Shown here: one piece after another, positions 26,469 through 35,210 of the stretch | How the letters are laid out: every line of letters begins with the position of its first letter | Position numbering within the stretch: position 1 is the first letter of the stretch | Origin: Flavobacterium aquidurense | Lineage (GTDB): Bacteria; Bacteroidota; Bacteroidia; Flavobacteriales; Flavobacteriaceae | DNA length: 46,519 bases | Assembly (NCBI GenBank): GCA_900107365.1 | Contig: FNPS01000018.1 | Span: 1-46,519 of the forward strand | Direction of reading: 5' to 3' | Notes under the pieces: model-generated | The model's input: the letters and a program-made list of their open reading frames with translations, nothing else | Told to the model about the DNA's origin: nothing | Database searches by the model: none | Program-made: the position numbers and the translations under genes

Positions 26469-27440
26469 TTAAGAAGCAACTACTTTAAGTAAAGCATCAG
26501 GATAACGTTCGCCTTTAAAAGCCCCAATGCTAAAAGTTTCGTTTAGTAAATTGTTTTCTTCGGAAGTTAATTGAATAGATTCTACAAGATGGATGTTTTT
26601 ATCGACTCTTTTTGCACTACTCATTCCAACAATAGGAATAATATCATCGCCTTGGTGCAATGCCCAGGCAAGCGCTAAATCACCGGCAGAAACTCCTTTT
26701 TGAGAAGCTATGCCTTGTAGTTTTTCTACTAATTTGAGATTGTATTGAAGATTTTCTCCCTGAAATCTGGGAAACATATTTTTGTAATCTTCTTTAGGAA
26801 GCGGAGCTGATAAATTACCAGTCAGTAAACCATAACTCAATACAGAATACGGAATAAGACTAGCGCCAATTTTACGAACTTCAGGAAGTATTTCTTTTTC
26901 AATAAAACGGGTTGCAAGCGAATATTCAATCTCAACAGCAGTTACAGAATGTACAGCATTTGCTCTTCTAATCTGATCGGCATTCACTTCTGAAAGACCC
27001 AAACAACGCACTTTTCCTTCCTGAATTAAATCTTTTATAGCCCCAACTGATTCTTCAATAGGAACATTTGGGTCGACTCTTGCAATTTGGTAAAGATCAA
27101 TTTCATTGACTCCGAGCCGGGTTAGGGAATAAGCACAAAAGTTTTTAATTGCATTTGGTCTTCCGTCAAAACCAAGAAAGTGGCCCTGATAATTTCTAAG
27201 TGCGCCGGTCTTAACACTTATGAATGCTTTTTCACGGCGATTTTTTATTGCCTCACCAATGATTAATTCGTTCATTCCCATTCCGTAAAAATCAGCGGTA
27301 TTGATAAAATTAATCCCTGAATCTATAGCATACTGAATAGTTTCGATAGTTTGTTGTTTGCTTTTTTCGCTTACTTCTCTAGTACCAATTGCAATTGGGG
27401 AAATATCAATTCCTGAATTGCCTAATTTTCTTGTATTCAT
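26469..27440 (-). CDS. Aldo/keto reductase
   Basis: Cytoplasmic NADPH-dependent oxidoreductase with a TIM barrel, 323 residues. N-terminal MNTRKLGNSGIDISPIAIGT is typical. The catalytic residues visible are Asp50 and Tyr52 (TADFYG) and Lys77 (SVKTG). The fourth tetrad position, normally His in the YxxHRxD motif, is Ala120 here (DLYQIARVDP), so activity or specificity may differ from classic members. The C-terminal NADP-binding segment IVGMSSAKRVDKNI is present. The truncated amidohydrolase follows it. The substrate is unknown. Confidence 0.9.
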   Translation of the reverse strand: MNTRKLGNSGIDISPIAIGTREVSEKSKQQTIETIQYAIDSGINFINTADFYGMGMNELIIGEAIKNRREKAFISVKTGALRNYQGHFLGFDGRPNAIKNFCAYSLTRLGVNEIDLYQIARVDPNVPIEESVGAIKDLIQEGKVRCLGLSEVNADQIRRANAVHSVTAVEIEYSLATRFIEKEILPEVRKIGASLIPYSVLSYGLLTGNLSAPLPKEDYKNMFPRFQGENLQYNLKLVEKLQGIASQKGVSAGDLALAWALHQGDDIIPIVGMSSAKRVDKNIHLVESIQLTSEENNLLNETFSIGAFKGERYPDALLKVVAS

Positions 27441-27599
27441 AATATTTTGAATTGCTTTTTAAAGTTTTTTGAAAATCCAGTTATTTGCTTCATTGTATAA
27501 TTTTTCTCAACAAGATATAAATTGCTTTTTAATATTGGTATTTCTTAGAATCCCTTTCAAAACAAGTAAAATTTCTAAATATTAATCAATTTGAGGCTA

Positions 27600-28679
27600 T
27601 TAAAAAGCTTCTCCAATTCTAAAGTATATTCCCCAATCGCCTTTGCCTACCGCAGCATCCAGACCAATATTAAATTTTACGGTTTTAAAAGCTCGATAAC
27701 GATAGCCTACGCCACCGCCCGGATACATTTTCCAGTCAAAGCTTTCGGTATCTGAACCATAAATTGTTGCTAAACCAGCAAAGCCAACGAGTCCCATTTT
27801 TTTACCAAAATTATATCGGTATTCTCCCTGAATATCCATAAGTCCATCTCCTCGATATTTACTTTCAGTATATCCTCTTATATCTTTACCGCTTATAGTT
27901 ACCTGTTGTTCAAACGCAATGGCTCCAAGACCAAACTTTCCTGCAAAACGGGTTGCAAGTACGTCTTTATTATTACGAAAAGGAAAGTATTGATTGTACT
28001 CGGTTAAAATCTTATTGGCTTTGACATCATTTCCAAGCCATTCTCCATAATTAATCCAGCGCAAATTTGACTTAATTCCTTTCGTGGGATAATAAACAGC
28101 ATTACGGGTATCGTACAGTAAATTAAGCTCTGCTCCGTTTGTAACTGTAGTCGATTCTGGCTGAACATCATCTTCATAGTTAGTTTTGTAATGTGCATAG
28201 GTATAAGTAACTCCCCCATAAAACCCTTTTAAAATCTTTTTTTGAATACCAGCACTCACAACGGATACTTTTGTACCGTAATCATAAAAACCAGGTATCT
28301 CTTCGCCATCATCCATAAAAAACTGTGAATTATAATCGCCATTAAGCACAAAAAATTTGCCTCGCCATTTGTCTTCTTTGAAATAAAATCTGTTAAAAAA
28401 AGCAATGAAATAGGATTTATTGGTGGTATAAACTGCTGAAAGTCCTGATAATGATTTTGGTGATATAGTATCGTTTTGGTCAAATTTATACATCGCCATA
28501 GGTATTGCTCCAAACATTATTTTAAGATTACGGTTATAACTAAAAAAAGGCATGACTGTAAAATCGATTTTCTTTTCTTTTACAACATCAGAGTCTTTCT
28601 GAATCTCCTTTTTTTCATCCTGAGCCAATACAGATACACAATAAAAAAAAATACTGATAATGAGTAAATGTTTTTTCAT
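27600..28679 (-). CDS. BamA/TamA-like outer-membrane barrel protein
   Basis: A 359-residue protein with a signal peptide (VSVLAQ) and about 330 residues of beta-strands, resembling the surface-antigen (Omp85) barrel. The DIRGYTESKYRGDG segment (about 265-280) corresponds to the conserved RGY/RGF loop-6 motif of BamA barrels, and the protein ends in Phe, as outer-membrane barrels do. There are no POTRA domains, so it is a stand-alone barrel rather than the assembly factor itself. Similar short Omp85-like proteins in Bacteroidetes lack an assigned function. Confidence 0.82.
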   Translation of the reverse strand: MKKHLLIISIFFYCVSVLAQDEKKEIQKDSDVVKEKKIDFTVMPFFSYNRNLKIMFGAIPMAMYKFDQNDTISPKSLSGLSAVYTTNKSYFIAFFNRFYFKEDKWRGKFFVLNGDYNSQFFMDDGEEIPGFYDYGTKVSVVSAGIQKKILKGFYGGVTYTYAHYKTNYEDDVQPESTTVTNGAELNLLYDTRNAVYYPTKGIKSNLRWINYGEWLGNDVKANKILTEYNQYFPFRNNKDVLATRFAGKFGLGAIAFEQQVTISGKDIRGYTESKYRGDGLMDIQGEYRYNFGKKMGLVGFAGLATIYGSDTESFDWKMYPGGGVGYRYRAFKTVKFNIGLDAAVGKGDWGIYFRIGEAF

Positions 28680-29430
28680 CTTTTTAAATAATTATGTTAT
28701 TGCTTTTGATTTTTTACCCCCGAATTTTAAAATATTCAGGTTAACAGAAAAGATGTACGTGAATGTGCTTTGTTAAATACCTTAGCTAAAGATAAGAAAT
28801 ATAATCATAATCAGATAAGTATCTGTTGTTTAAGTTTTTAATTGAATTTTTGACTGAAAAGACAATGTTCTTTCTTAAGGATTTAAAAAAAGTTAAAAGA
28901 ATTTCTTTATCCGTCATTTTTAGTACATGACAAAAAGCAAAACGGATTGAAGGAAACAATAATTAAAACTCCATTTTTCCTTTCTATCAATTGTTTTAGA
29001 CCCTGAAAGATATCATCTTTGGTCATGCAACTCCACAATTTGCATCGGGAAAGTAACAGGACAAAATAAAGCAAATTAACAACAAGCAAATTAGATTAAA
29101 CACTGATAATCAATGGTATAGCTGGTTTTTCTTTACTTTTTATCTTGGATGTTATGTGATGTTTTGATTAAATTTGCACCATATTTGTACCTCGAAAATG
29201 TGAGGTACAAATAATATTTTTTTTGCCAAATTATGGCACGCGTAGACACACATAGTCACAGCGGGACATTTAAAGTCACATTTCTATGAGTTCAAAAATT
29301 AAGATTACCAGAGTCTGTCAACTCTGCTAAAATGAGTTTACAGCACAAACAACAAAGACGCAGTACTGCTCGCTAAAATGCAGCAACCGGGCTTTTGGCA
29401 ATTTCTTTAAAAACTGAAATTATTGTATGC
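28680..29430. other. Intergenic region with a perfect inverted repeat
   Basis: No gene I can support. At 29184-29193 / 29202-29211 lies a perfect 10-bp inverted repeat TTTGTACCTC / GAGGTACAAA, followed on the plus strand by a T run, so it may be a terminator or an operator. From 29240 to 29280 there are repeats of AGTCACA/GGGACATTTAAAG that could be insertion-element scars. Confidence 0.45.
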
Positions 29431-30351
29431 TTAGTTAAAACCTGAGCGAAACTTCAACGGGCTCTGGCTGGTTTTACTCTTGAAAAGTTTGCTAAAAGAT
29501 TGTGAATGCTCGAAACCTAAATCATAAGCAATTTCACTAATTGAAAGATTGGTTGTGGAGAGTTTTTCTTTGGCTTTTTCTATCAGTTTATTATGGATGT
29601 GCTGCTGGGTACTTTGCCCGGTAAGAACTTTGAGTAGCGTAGACAAATATTTTTGTGAGATGTTCAGTTGCCCTGCAATATCATGAACAGTGGGCAGTCC
29701 TTTTAAAATCAGGCTATCATTTTGAAAATGATTATTTAATAATCCCTCCAGATTTTTTAGTATCTGATGATTTGACTTTTCTCTGGTGATAAATTGGCGA
29801 TTGTAAAATCTTTCAGAGTATCCGAGTAAGGTCTCTATCTGTGAAATAATGATTTGCTTACTGAATTTGTCAATATTTGCCTGATACTCCTGCCTAATGT
29901 TTTCAATAATTCCGTTGACTGTTTTTTCCTCTTTGGCCGATAAAAATAAGGCTTCGTTTATCGAATAGCCAAAATATTCGTACTCCTTGATTGTTTTTGC
30001 CAGTGTTGTATTCCATAAAAAGTCAGGATGAACCAAAAGCATCCATCCAGATCGTTTTTGGGCCGGATTTGCTTCATGATCAATCTTGAAAACCTGGTTG
30101 GGAGCAATGAAGCCCATTACACCACTTTCAAAATCATATTTCTGCTGGCCATATTTCATATTAAAATCGATCCCTTTTTTCAAGGAAATCTGATAGAAAC
30201 CAAAGACCCAGCTATTCTCTCCAATATTTACAGAGCGCGAAACCTTGCCAAAATCTATGACACTAATCAGGGGATGTTCCGGCAGAGGCAAACCTCGTGA
30301 ACTATGAAATTCGCTGATGCTTTCCAATCTGATAGGCTGCTTGTTTTCCAT
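29431..30351 (-). CDS. AraC-family transcription regulator
   Basis: A 306-residue DNA-binding protein. Residues 1-160 form an AraC-type sensing domain with a probable cupin fold. Residues 205-300 form the double helix-turn-helix: VHDIAGQLNISQKYLSTLLK is the first and ISEIAYDLGFEHSQSFSKLF the second, with the family's terminal SPLKFR. The inducer is unknown. It lies downstream of the SDR gene on the same strand, separated by a hairpin, and probably controls the SDR/alcohol dehydrogenase genes. It is an unlikely ligand for the 22-bp palindromes, which suit a symmetric dimer. Confidence 0.9.
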   Translation of the reverse strand: MENKQPIRLESISEFHSSRGLPLPEHPLISVIDFGKVSRSVNIGENSWVFGFYQISLKKGIDFNMKYGQQKYDFESGVMGFIAPNQVFKIDHEANPAQKRSGWMLLVHPDFLWNTTLAKTIKEYEYFGYSINEALFLSAKEEKTVNGIIENIRQEYQANIDKFSKQIIISQIETLLGYSERFYNRQFITREKSNHQILKNLEGLLNNHFQNDSLILKGLPTVHDIAGQLNISQKYLSTLLKVLTGQSTQQHIHNKLIEKAKEKLSTTNLSISEIAYDLGFEHSQSFSKLFKSKTSQSPLKFRSGFN

Positions 30352-30430
30352 CTTGTAAATTTAAGGATTGTTTTCCAATAGTTTATCTTTCCTCAACTGC
30401 ATTCGTACGCACATAAGTTGAGGATAAAAC

Positions 30431-30463
30431 TTTCGCCATTTCGATACGGTCGAAATGGCGAAA
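30431..30463 (-). terminator. Hairpin between SDR and AraC genes
   Basis: A perfect 14-bp stem (30431-30444 / 30450-30463, 5-base loop) built on TTTCGCCATTTCGA. It lies 33 bp after the SDR stop codon on the minus strand. The T run is weak (GTTTTATCC), so it may be a terminator or an attenuator before the AraC gene. Confidence 0.6.
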
Positions 30464-30496
30464 GGAAATTTTTAATTTCAATTCCAGTGATAAAAA

Positions 30497-31372
30497 TCAG
30501 AAATAATTTTCCTGCATATCTTCCAGTAGGCCGATGTGCTCAGGTTTCCAGCCTAATTGATTCTGCGTCTTTGTTGAAACAGCCGCACCTTCAAATGCAA
30601 TAAAACGGCCCATCCAGTCAAAATGGTTTGCAATCTCTTCTCCCGAAACAGATTGTACAGGCAGATTTAGTTTATCTCCAATTAATTCTGCAATTTTTTT
30701 CGTTTGAATAGCATTGTCTCCTACAACATTATAAACTGCTCCTTTTTCTGCTTTTTCCAAAGCTAGCCTGAATGCTTTTGCCGCATCAAGGCGATGTACC
30801 GCAGACCAGCAGTTTTGTCCTTGCTCAGGATAAGCTGAAATGCCATTTTTGCGTGCCTGACCAATAATAAAGGGTATAAAACCTTTATCACCTTTACCAT
30901 GAACAGATGGCGGTAAACGGACAACAGAAGCATGAATTCCTTTACCTGCCAGTGCCAAAGCAGTGGACTCAGAAGTACGTGGGGCGTTTTCTGCAGAGCT
31001 TTCTTCGGTAATAAAACCATCGATTGGAGGCAATGCCAAAATTCCAGAAGTAACAACAAGGGGCTTATTTGTTCCTTTTAATTCTTCCCCTATTGTATTA
31101 ATGGCAGACTTGTCAACATCCCCAGCTTTGAGATACTGGGTAAAATCGTGGATAAAAGCGGTGTGGATAACCCCATCAGCAAGAGACGCCCCTAGTTTTA
31201 GAACTTCCAGATCTTCAAGGGTTCCCAATAATACTTCTGCACCGGTATCGCTGATTTTTTTTGCGGATTCTTCCGAACGTGCCAAGCCAATAACCGCATG
31301 TCCTGCGCCAATTAATTCTTGGACAACTGCAGAGCCTATGAAGCCTGATGCTCCTGTTACAAATACTTTCAT
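30497..31372 (-). CDS. SDR-type NAD(P)-dependent oxidoreductase
   Basis: Extended-SDR (epimerase/dehydratase-like) protein of 291 residues. The Rossmann motif TGASGFIG is at 6-13, followed by a basic-residue helix (LARSEESAKKI) suited to NADP. The usual Tyr-x-x-x-Lys catalytic pair is not visible at the expected place (the region reads RTSESTALALAGKG). The protein may therefore be an atypical or non-catalytic family member, as in the NAD(P)-binding group. The C-terminal half has HRLDAAKAFRLALEKAEKG, a typical epimerase segment. It precedes the AraC gene on the same strand. Confidence 0.86.
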   Translation of the reverse strand: MKVFVTGASGFIGSAVVQELIGAGHAVIGLARSEESAKKISDTGAEVLLGTLEDLEVLKLGASLADGVIHTAFIHDFTQYLKAGDVDKSAINTIGEELKGTNKPLVVTSGILALPPIDGFITEESSAENAPRTSESTALALAGKGIHASVVRLPPSVHGKGDKGFIPFIIGQARKNGISAYPEQGQNCWSAVHRLDAAKAFRLALEKAEKGAVYNVVGDNAIQTKKIAELIGDKLNLPVQSVSGEEIANHFDWMGRFIAFEGAAVSTKTQNQLGWKPEHIGLLEDMQENYF

Positions 31373-31838
31373 TTTATTGTTTTTAAATTAGTATTGCAAA
31401 ATTCTGCAGAATATAAAAAAATAATGTAGTCGAATGTTAGGTTGTTGTAGCCGAAAGGGCTGAATTTTTTTGTTTATTTATTTTATTTTTTGATTTTCAA
31501 TGGTTTAATAAATTTATTAATGATCTAAATAAACATGCACACCGTTTTACTACAAACCTCAAAGCAGCAATATGAGATGAAAATATCTAATAGCTTTGGT
31601 CTGAAAAAAGCATAGAGATTTTGAGATAAAGACTCTATATTTAGAATCTTAAAGTTTAGTGATAATTGTTTTACTGATGGAGAAAGTATTTTTGAAATAA
31701 TGGTATTAACTGCAACTATCTAAATTAAAAAAAACGCCATCGTGTTTTACAATGGCGCTACTTATATTTTGCAAAACTACCTAATTTTCATTTTGTTAAT
31801 TAGAAATTATGAAAAATTGCTGATTTTTTAATGGTAAA
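31373..31838. other. Gap between SDR and alcohol dehydrogenase
   Basis: A palindrome ATTCTGCAGAAT (31401-31412) lies about 29 bases before the SDR start and could be an operator. No gene otherwise. Confidence 0.4.
31735..31757 (-). terminator. Terminator after alcohol dehydrogenase
   Basis: Stem CGCCAT (31735-31740) / ATGGCG (31752-31757), followed on the minus strand by a run of eight T. It is 80 bp after the alcohol dehydrogenase stop. Confidence 0.7.
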
Positions 31839-32867
31839 TTATGGAATAAGTACAGCACGGCCCTTAATTTTTCCCTGGCGCATTTTATCATAAACTTCGT
31901 TTGCCTGCTCCAAATCAAATTTTTCAATTTCAATATGGATTTTTCCCTGTCTGGCTAATCCTATAACTTCCATAAGTTCTGTACGGGATCCCCAATATGG
32001 ATTGGTCATTGTAACGCCAAAAGGCAGTCCATTCATGCTGCCATATTGATAATAGCCCCCTCCCAGGCCTACTATTGTCAAATCACCATCCATACCTACA
32101 ACTTTAGTTCCCAGCTCTATTGTAGAAGTTGCTCCCACAAAATCCAAAACTACTTTAGCTTTTTTTATTCCGATGATTTTTAAAATCTGTTCTGCTGCAT
32201 CTGAGTCTTTAGAATTAACCGTATGGGCAGCACCCAGTTCTTTGGCAAATTCTAGTTTATCTTCTGTAACATCACATGCAATTATCTCCGAACCGGATAT
32301 TTCCCTTAAAATTTGTATGGCAACATGACCAAGCCCGCCGACTCCGATAACAACCACATATTCATCAGGCATAAGTTTAGTCAGTGACCTCTTAATGGCT
32401 GAATAAGGTGTTAGTGCCGCATCAGTTAATGGTGCTGCAACTACAGGATCCAGGTCATAAATAGGCACTAATAATCTAGAAGATGGCACAAGCATATATT
32501 CAGCCATACCTCCATTAAGACCAAGTCCTCCACCGTAACCGAGTTCACTTTGGTGGTCACAGTAATTCTCTTTTGACTGCTGGCATGGCTTGCAATGCCC
32601 ACATCCCCAGGGTCCGTAGACCAGCACGGCATCTCCTTTTTTATAACCTTTTACCGTTTCCCCAACAGCTTCAACCCATCCGGCATTTTCATGGCCAAGG
32701 GTAAATACAGCATCTCCGGCGATTCCACCGTCAATAATATGCAGATCCGAATGGCAGACTCCCGCTCCTCCAATCTTTAAGAGAACTTCGTCCCCTTTAG
32801 GAACTGGCTTTTCCAAATCATTGACTACCCTTACCTCTTTATGTCCAAAATAACGTACTGCTTTCAT
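31839..32867 (-). CDS. Zinc-dependent alcohol dehydrogenase
   Basis: Medium-chain dehydrogenase, 342 residues, cytoplasmic. Catalytic zinc ligands are Cys38 (GAGVCHSD) and His59-Glu60 (LGHENAG). The structural zinc lobe is Cys89, 92, 95 and 103 (CGHCKPC...C). The Rossmann motif is GVGGLG at 175-180, with Asp199 after the next strand, which favours NAD over NADP. The substrate is probably a primary or aromatic alcohol, but this is not readable. A short inverted repeat TTACTT/AAGTAA (32888-32903) in its promoter region may be an operator. Confidence 0.94.
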   Translation of the reverse strand: MKAVRYFGHKEVRVVNDLEKPVPKGDEVLLKIGGAGVCHSDLHIIDGGIAGDAVFTLGHENAGWVEAVGETVKGYKKGDAVLVYGPWGCGHCKPCQQSKENYCDHQSELGYGGGLGLNGGMAEYMLVPSSRLLVPIYDLDPVVAAPLTDAALTPYSAIKRSLTKLMPDEYVVVIGVGGLGHVAIQILREISGSEIIACDVTEDKLEFAKELGAAHTVNSKDSDAAEQILKIIGIKKAKVVLDFVGATSTIELGTKVVGMDGDLTIVGLGGGYYQYGSMNGLPFGVTMTNPYWGSRTELMEVIGLARQGKIHIEIEKFDLEQANEVYDKMRQGKIKGRAVLIP

Positions 32868-33847
32868 AAATTTAAGAATTTATATTATTACTTTATTAAG
32901 TAAGCAATTTACAAAAAAAAAGAATATAAAATATTGATTTGTAGGTTTTTAAAGACGTATAGACGCTCCATTGTTTTCGATGAATCAGTTAGATTTTAAG
33001 GCCACTAGATTAAGGAAGTCTTGTTTTAATATGGATGATGCTTTTCGGAAATTCCTTAAAAAAGGTGCACTTAGGAAAATGTTTTCTAAAAGTTTCCAAT
33101 CTAAACTTCTTAGAGCTTATTTTTCTGAGGTTCTATCTTTCAAAAATATCAAGTGTCACGATTTTACCACAAATCTTAGATTGCTAATTGTTATAATAGT
33201 TTTTGAGGTTAGTAATCATTCGAACTTACGCGTTTAAGTGTTTGCTTGACAGTGTTGTAGTTCGTTTCTTGAAACTAGATGCACCGATTCTGCACCTAAA
33301 TTCAAGTTAATACTCTATTAATATTTTATCTTCCATAAGTTTTCTAAAAGTTTCGAAACTAAGTTTGGGAGACCTTGATTTTGGTGCTTTTCATTTTAAA
33401 AAACGCTGTATGTCAAGATTCTGCCACAAAACTTGGAATACTTTACTTTTTTAAGATTATATATAAAATTGGTTTGTTTCTAGGGCTCTAATTTACTTTT
33501 CAATTTCTATTTTGGTTGCACCTGGAATCATTTTGCCTTGCTTGATGATCAAAATTTGATTTATGGAAAGGTAATTCAAAATTTTACTTTTATAATTCTA
33601 GTGGATTGTAAAAGCTGGACTTTTTTTATGTCTTTTTACACTATTTAAATTAGAATGGAGGAAATATAAGCACAGGCGGTTATTGGATGGTAAAAGCTTC
33701 ATTCAATCCTACTTTGTTTCAAAAAGGCTTGGTATAGAGATGGCTTTTTCTAACGGCTTGGCAATGCGAAAAGAATCGCGTCACAAATGTCTTAATTTGG
33801 TTTTGCCTGATAAATTATAGTTTACATAAGCAGGTTGTTTCCAGGGT
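32868..33847. repeat. Gene-free stretch with two imperfect 100-bp direct repeats
   Basis: 33081-33180 and 33339-33437 begin alike (GTTTTCTAAAAGTTTC) and end alike (TGTCA-GATT-T-CCACAAA-CTT-GA), with a diverged middle. A reading frame of 88 codons at 32971 overlaps the first copy, but it has no recognisable domain and I do not call it a gene. The repeat function is unknown. Confidence 0.45.
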
Positions 33848-33887
33848 CCAATAAAAAAAACGTTAGGAATAACGGTTTTTTTATTGG
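33848..33887. terminator. Long stem-loop beside repeat copy 2
   Basis: A 17-bp stem with one mismatch (33848-33864 / 33871-33887), containing A8 and T7 runs. It can end transcription in both directions and lies 18 bp after the small hydrophilic gene's stop codon. Confidence 0.7.
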
Positions 33888-33905
33888 TATAAAATCTTCA
33901 GTATA

Positions 33906-34280
33906 TTAAAATTTTCGCTGACAGGGTTTAGTATTGTCCAATGCCTCATTACCTGACGCGTCCCTTGTGCGTTCATCTTCCTGAAGCTGCTCACTTCCAA
34001 ACTGCCCAATTTCGAATTCCCTCCGGGCGTGATTATCCTGATCCGGTTCAATGGTCTCAGAGGAATCTTTTTCATCCTCATTGCTCTTTTTACTGTCAAT
34101 ATCCGTTTGAGACCCCTTTAAAGGGTCATTCTCTATAAGGTCCATTTCGATGTTCTTGTAGGTTATGTCTTTGGGGCCGCTTTGGGGTTTCTTATAAGGG
34201 TTCTGCGGGTCATAGGGGCTGGGTGTTTTTGGCTGCGTGTTTTGGGTCTTTGATTTGGTTTTGGGAATTACGGTCTTCAT
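33906..34280 (-). CDS. Small hydrophilic repeat-encoded protein (copy 2)
   Basis: A 124-residue protein with no signal or membrane segment. The N-terminal half is rich in Lys, Pro, Thr and Gln (IPKTKSKTQNTQPKTPSPYD). The middle reads DLIENDPLKG. The C-terminal half is acidic (ETIEPDQDNHARREFEIGQF). It is probably unfolded. It is the only one of five homologous copies in the window with an ATG; copy 5 is also open but lacks one. The other copies have stops or frameshifts. The opposite strand in the conserved part is also open and hydrophobic, so the coding strand is not certain. The function is unknown. Confidence 0.55.
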   Translation of the reverse strand: MKTVIPKTKSKTQNTQPKTPSPYDPQNPYKKPQSGPKDITYKNIEMDLIENDPLKGSQTDIDSKKSNEDEKDSSETIEPDQDNHARREFEIGQFGSEQLQEDERTRDASGNEALDNTKPCQRKF

Positions 34281-34702
34281 GATCGTAATTTTTTGTTGTA
34301 TGGGAAGTTGTTATTTTTTTTTTGATTAAGTTATTGCTGTTGTTTTCTTAAAGGAGAGTATGGGGCAGGTTGGGCGGTATGGGCGTGCTTGCTTATTTGT
34401 TTTTTGTGTTTTTTAGTTTGTGCTTTGTCAATTGCCCTTTGTCCTTTATTCTTTTGTATTTAGTCCTTTGTCTTTTTCTTTGTCAAATGTAAAAAAGATA
34501 ACAGCACATTTTTTTACAGGATAATGGTTTGTATTTAAAAAATGGCTATCAGGCAATCAGCCTTGTAGGTTACATTATTTTTTAGGATTTATATTCTTTT
34601 TTATGTTTAATGTTTTTTTTGGGAGCTTTTCCCGCTATCCGTTGCAATCTTTTGTGCCGAACACCGGCACAAAAGGATTTCCACTACTATCGGGGCTAGG
34701 GC
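33906..34702 (-). repeat. Repeat element copy 2 (full length)
   Basis: Contains the hydrophilic gene, then a T-rich spacer, then the hairpin CTTTTGTGCC (34649-34658) / GGCACAAAAG (34666-34675) and the conserved end. All five copies share orientation and order. Confidence 0.7.
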
Positions 34703-34854
34703 TCCAGGAGAGCCCTATTTTGCATTGGATAACTGCGCATTCAAACTTGATAATTTTTAATTTACTTTAAATCAATTAATATTTTTTTTTAAGATCTAAC
34801 GGTGGTTATTTTATTGATGAGTGCTGTTAATAGCTCTTAAGATCCTTTAAACAT

Positions 34855-34876
34855 GTTTCATATTATAATTTGGAAC
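34855..34876. promoter_or_regulatory. Palindromic operator, site 4
   Basis: Half-sites GTTTCATATTA and TAATTTGGAAC; the symmetry extends outward to ACATG/CATGT. It lies 118 bp before the truncated sulfatase at 34995, the same spacing as site 1 to the first sulfatase (115 bp). Confidence 0.6.
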
Positions 34877-34994
34877 ATGTTATTTTATTTTAAAATGCTA
34901 TATCAGGCTGTTAATCTTTAATTTAGAATGCCAAAAGGTTTATTTGCATCACCCAATTTTTATACTGATGTCTAAATTCTTAAATTAATATTCC

Positions 34995-35192
34995 ATGGAA
35001 CTCAAAGAAACATTTAAAATCTTCAGCCGGATTATGGCACTAGTAATTATATTTTTTGCCAGCGCAATTCTCTCCCCGAAGGCCGAAGCCCAAACGGGTA
35101 AGAAACCAAACATTTTAATCATATTCGGCGATGATATCGGGCAGTCTTATCTTTTGTATCTCCCGGCTCATAATACTATTTTAAATTTTTAA
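34995..35192 (+). pseudogene. Truncated arylsulfatase N-terminus
   Basis: 65 codons: a signal peptide (ASAILSPKAEAQ), then KPNILIIFGDDIGQS, the AtsA-type first strand with the metal-binding DD. After QS the sequence leaves the family (YLLYLPAHNTILNF-stop), before the Cys maturation motif, so the enzyme is lost. An internal deletion joined this start to the spacer before the DUF1254 genes. The promoter and operator are kept and may still drive the two downstream lipoproteins, which start 18 bases later. Confidence 0.8.
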
Positions 35193-35210
35193 TAATTATA
35201 AAGTTAATGT

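Noticed and set aside
28907..29089. A 60-codon minus-strand frame
   Set aside because: No domain, no conserved context and poor start region.
32971..33237. An 88-codon plus-strand frame after the alcohol dehydrogenase promoter
   Set aside because: It overlaps one of the imperfect direct repeats, has no recognisable domain and lies in gene-free sequence.
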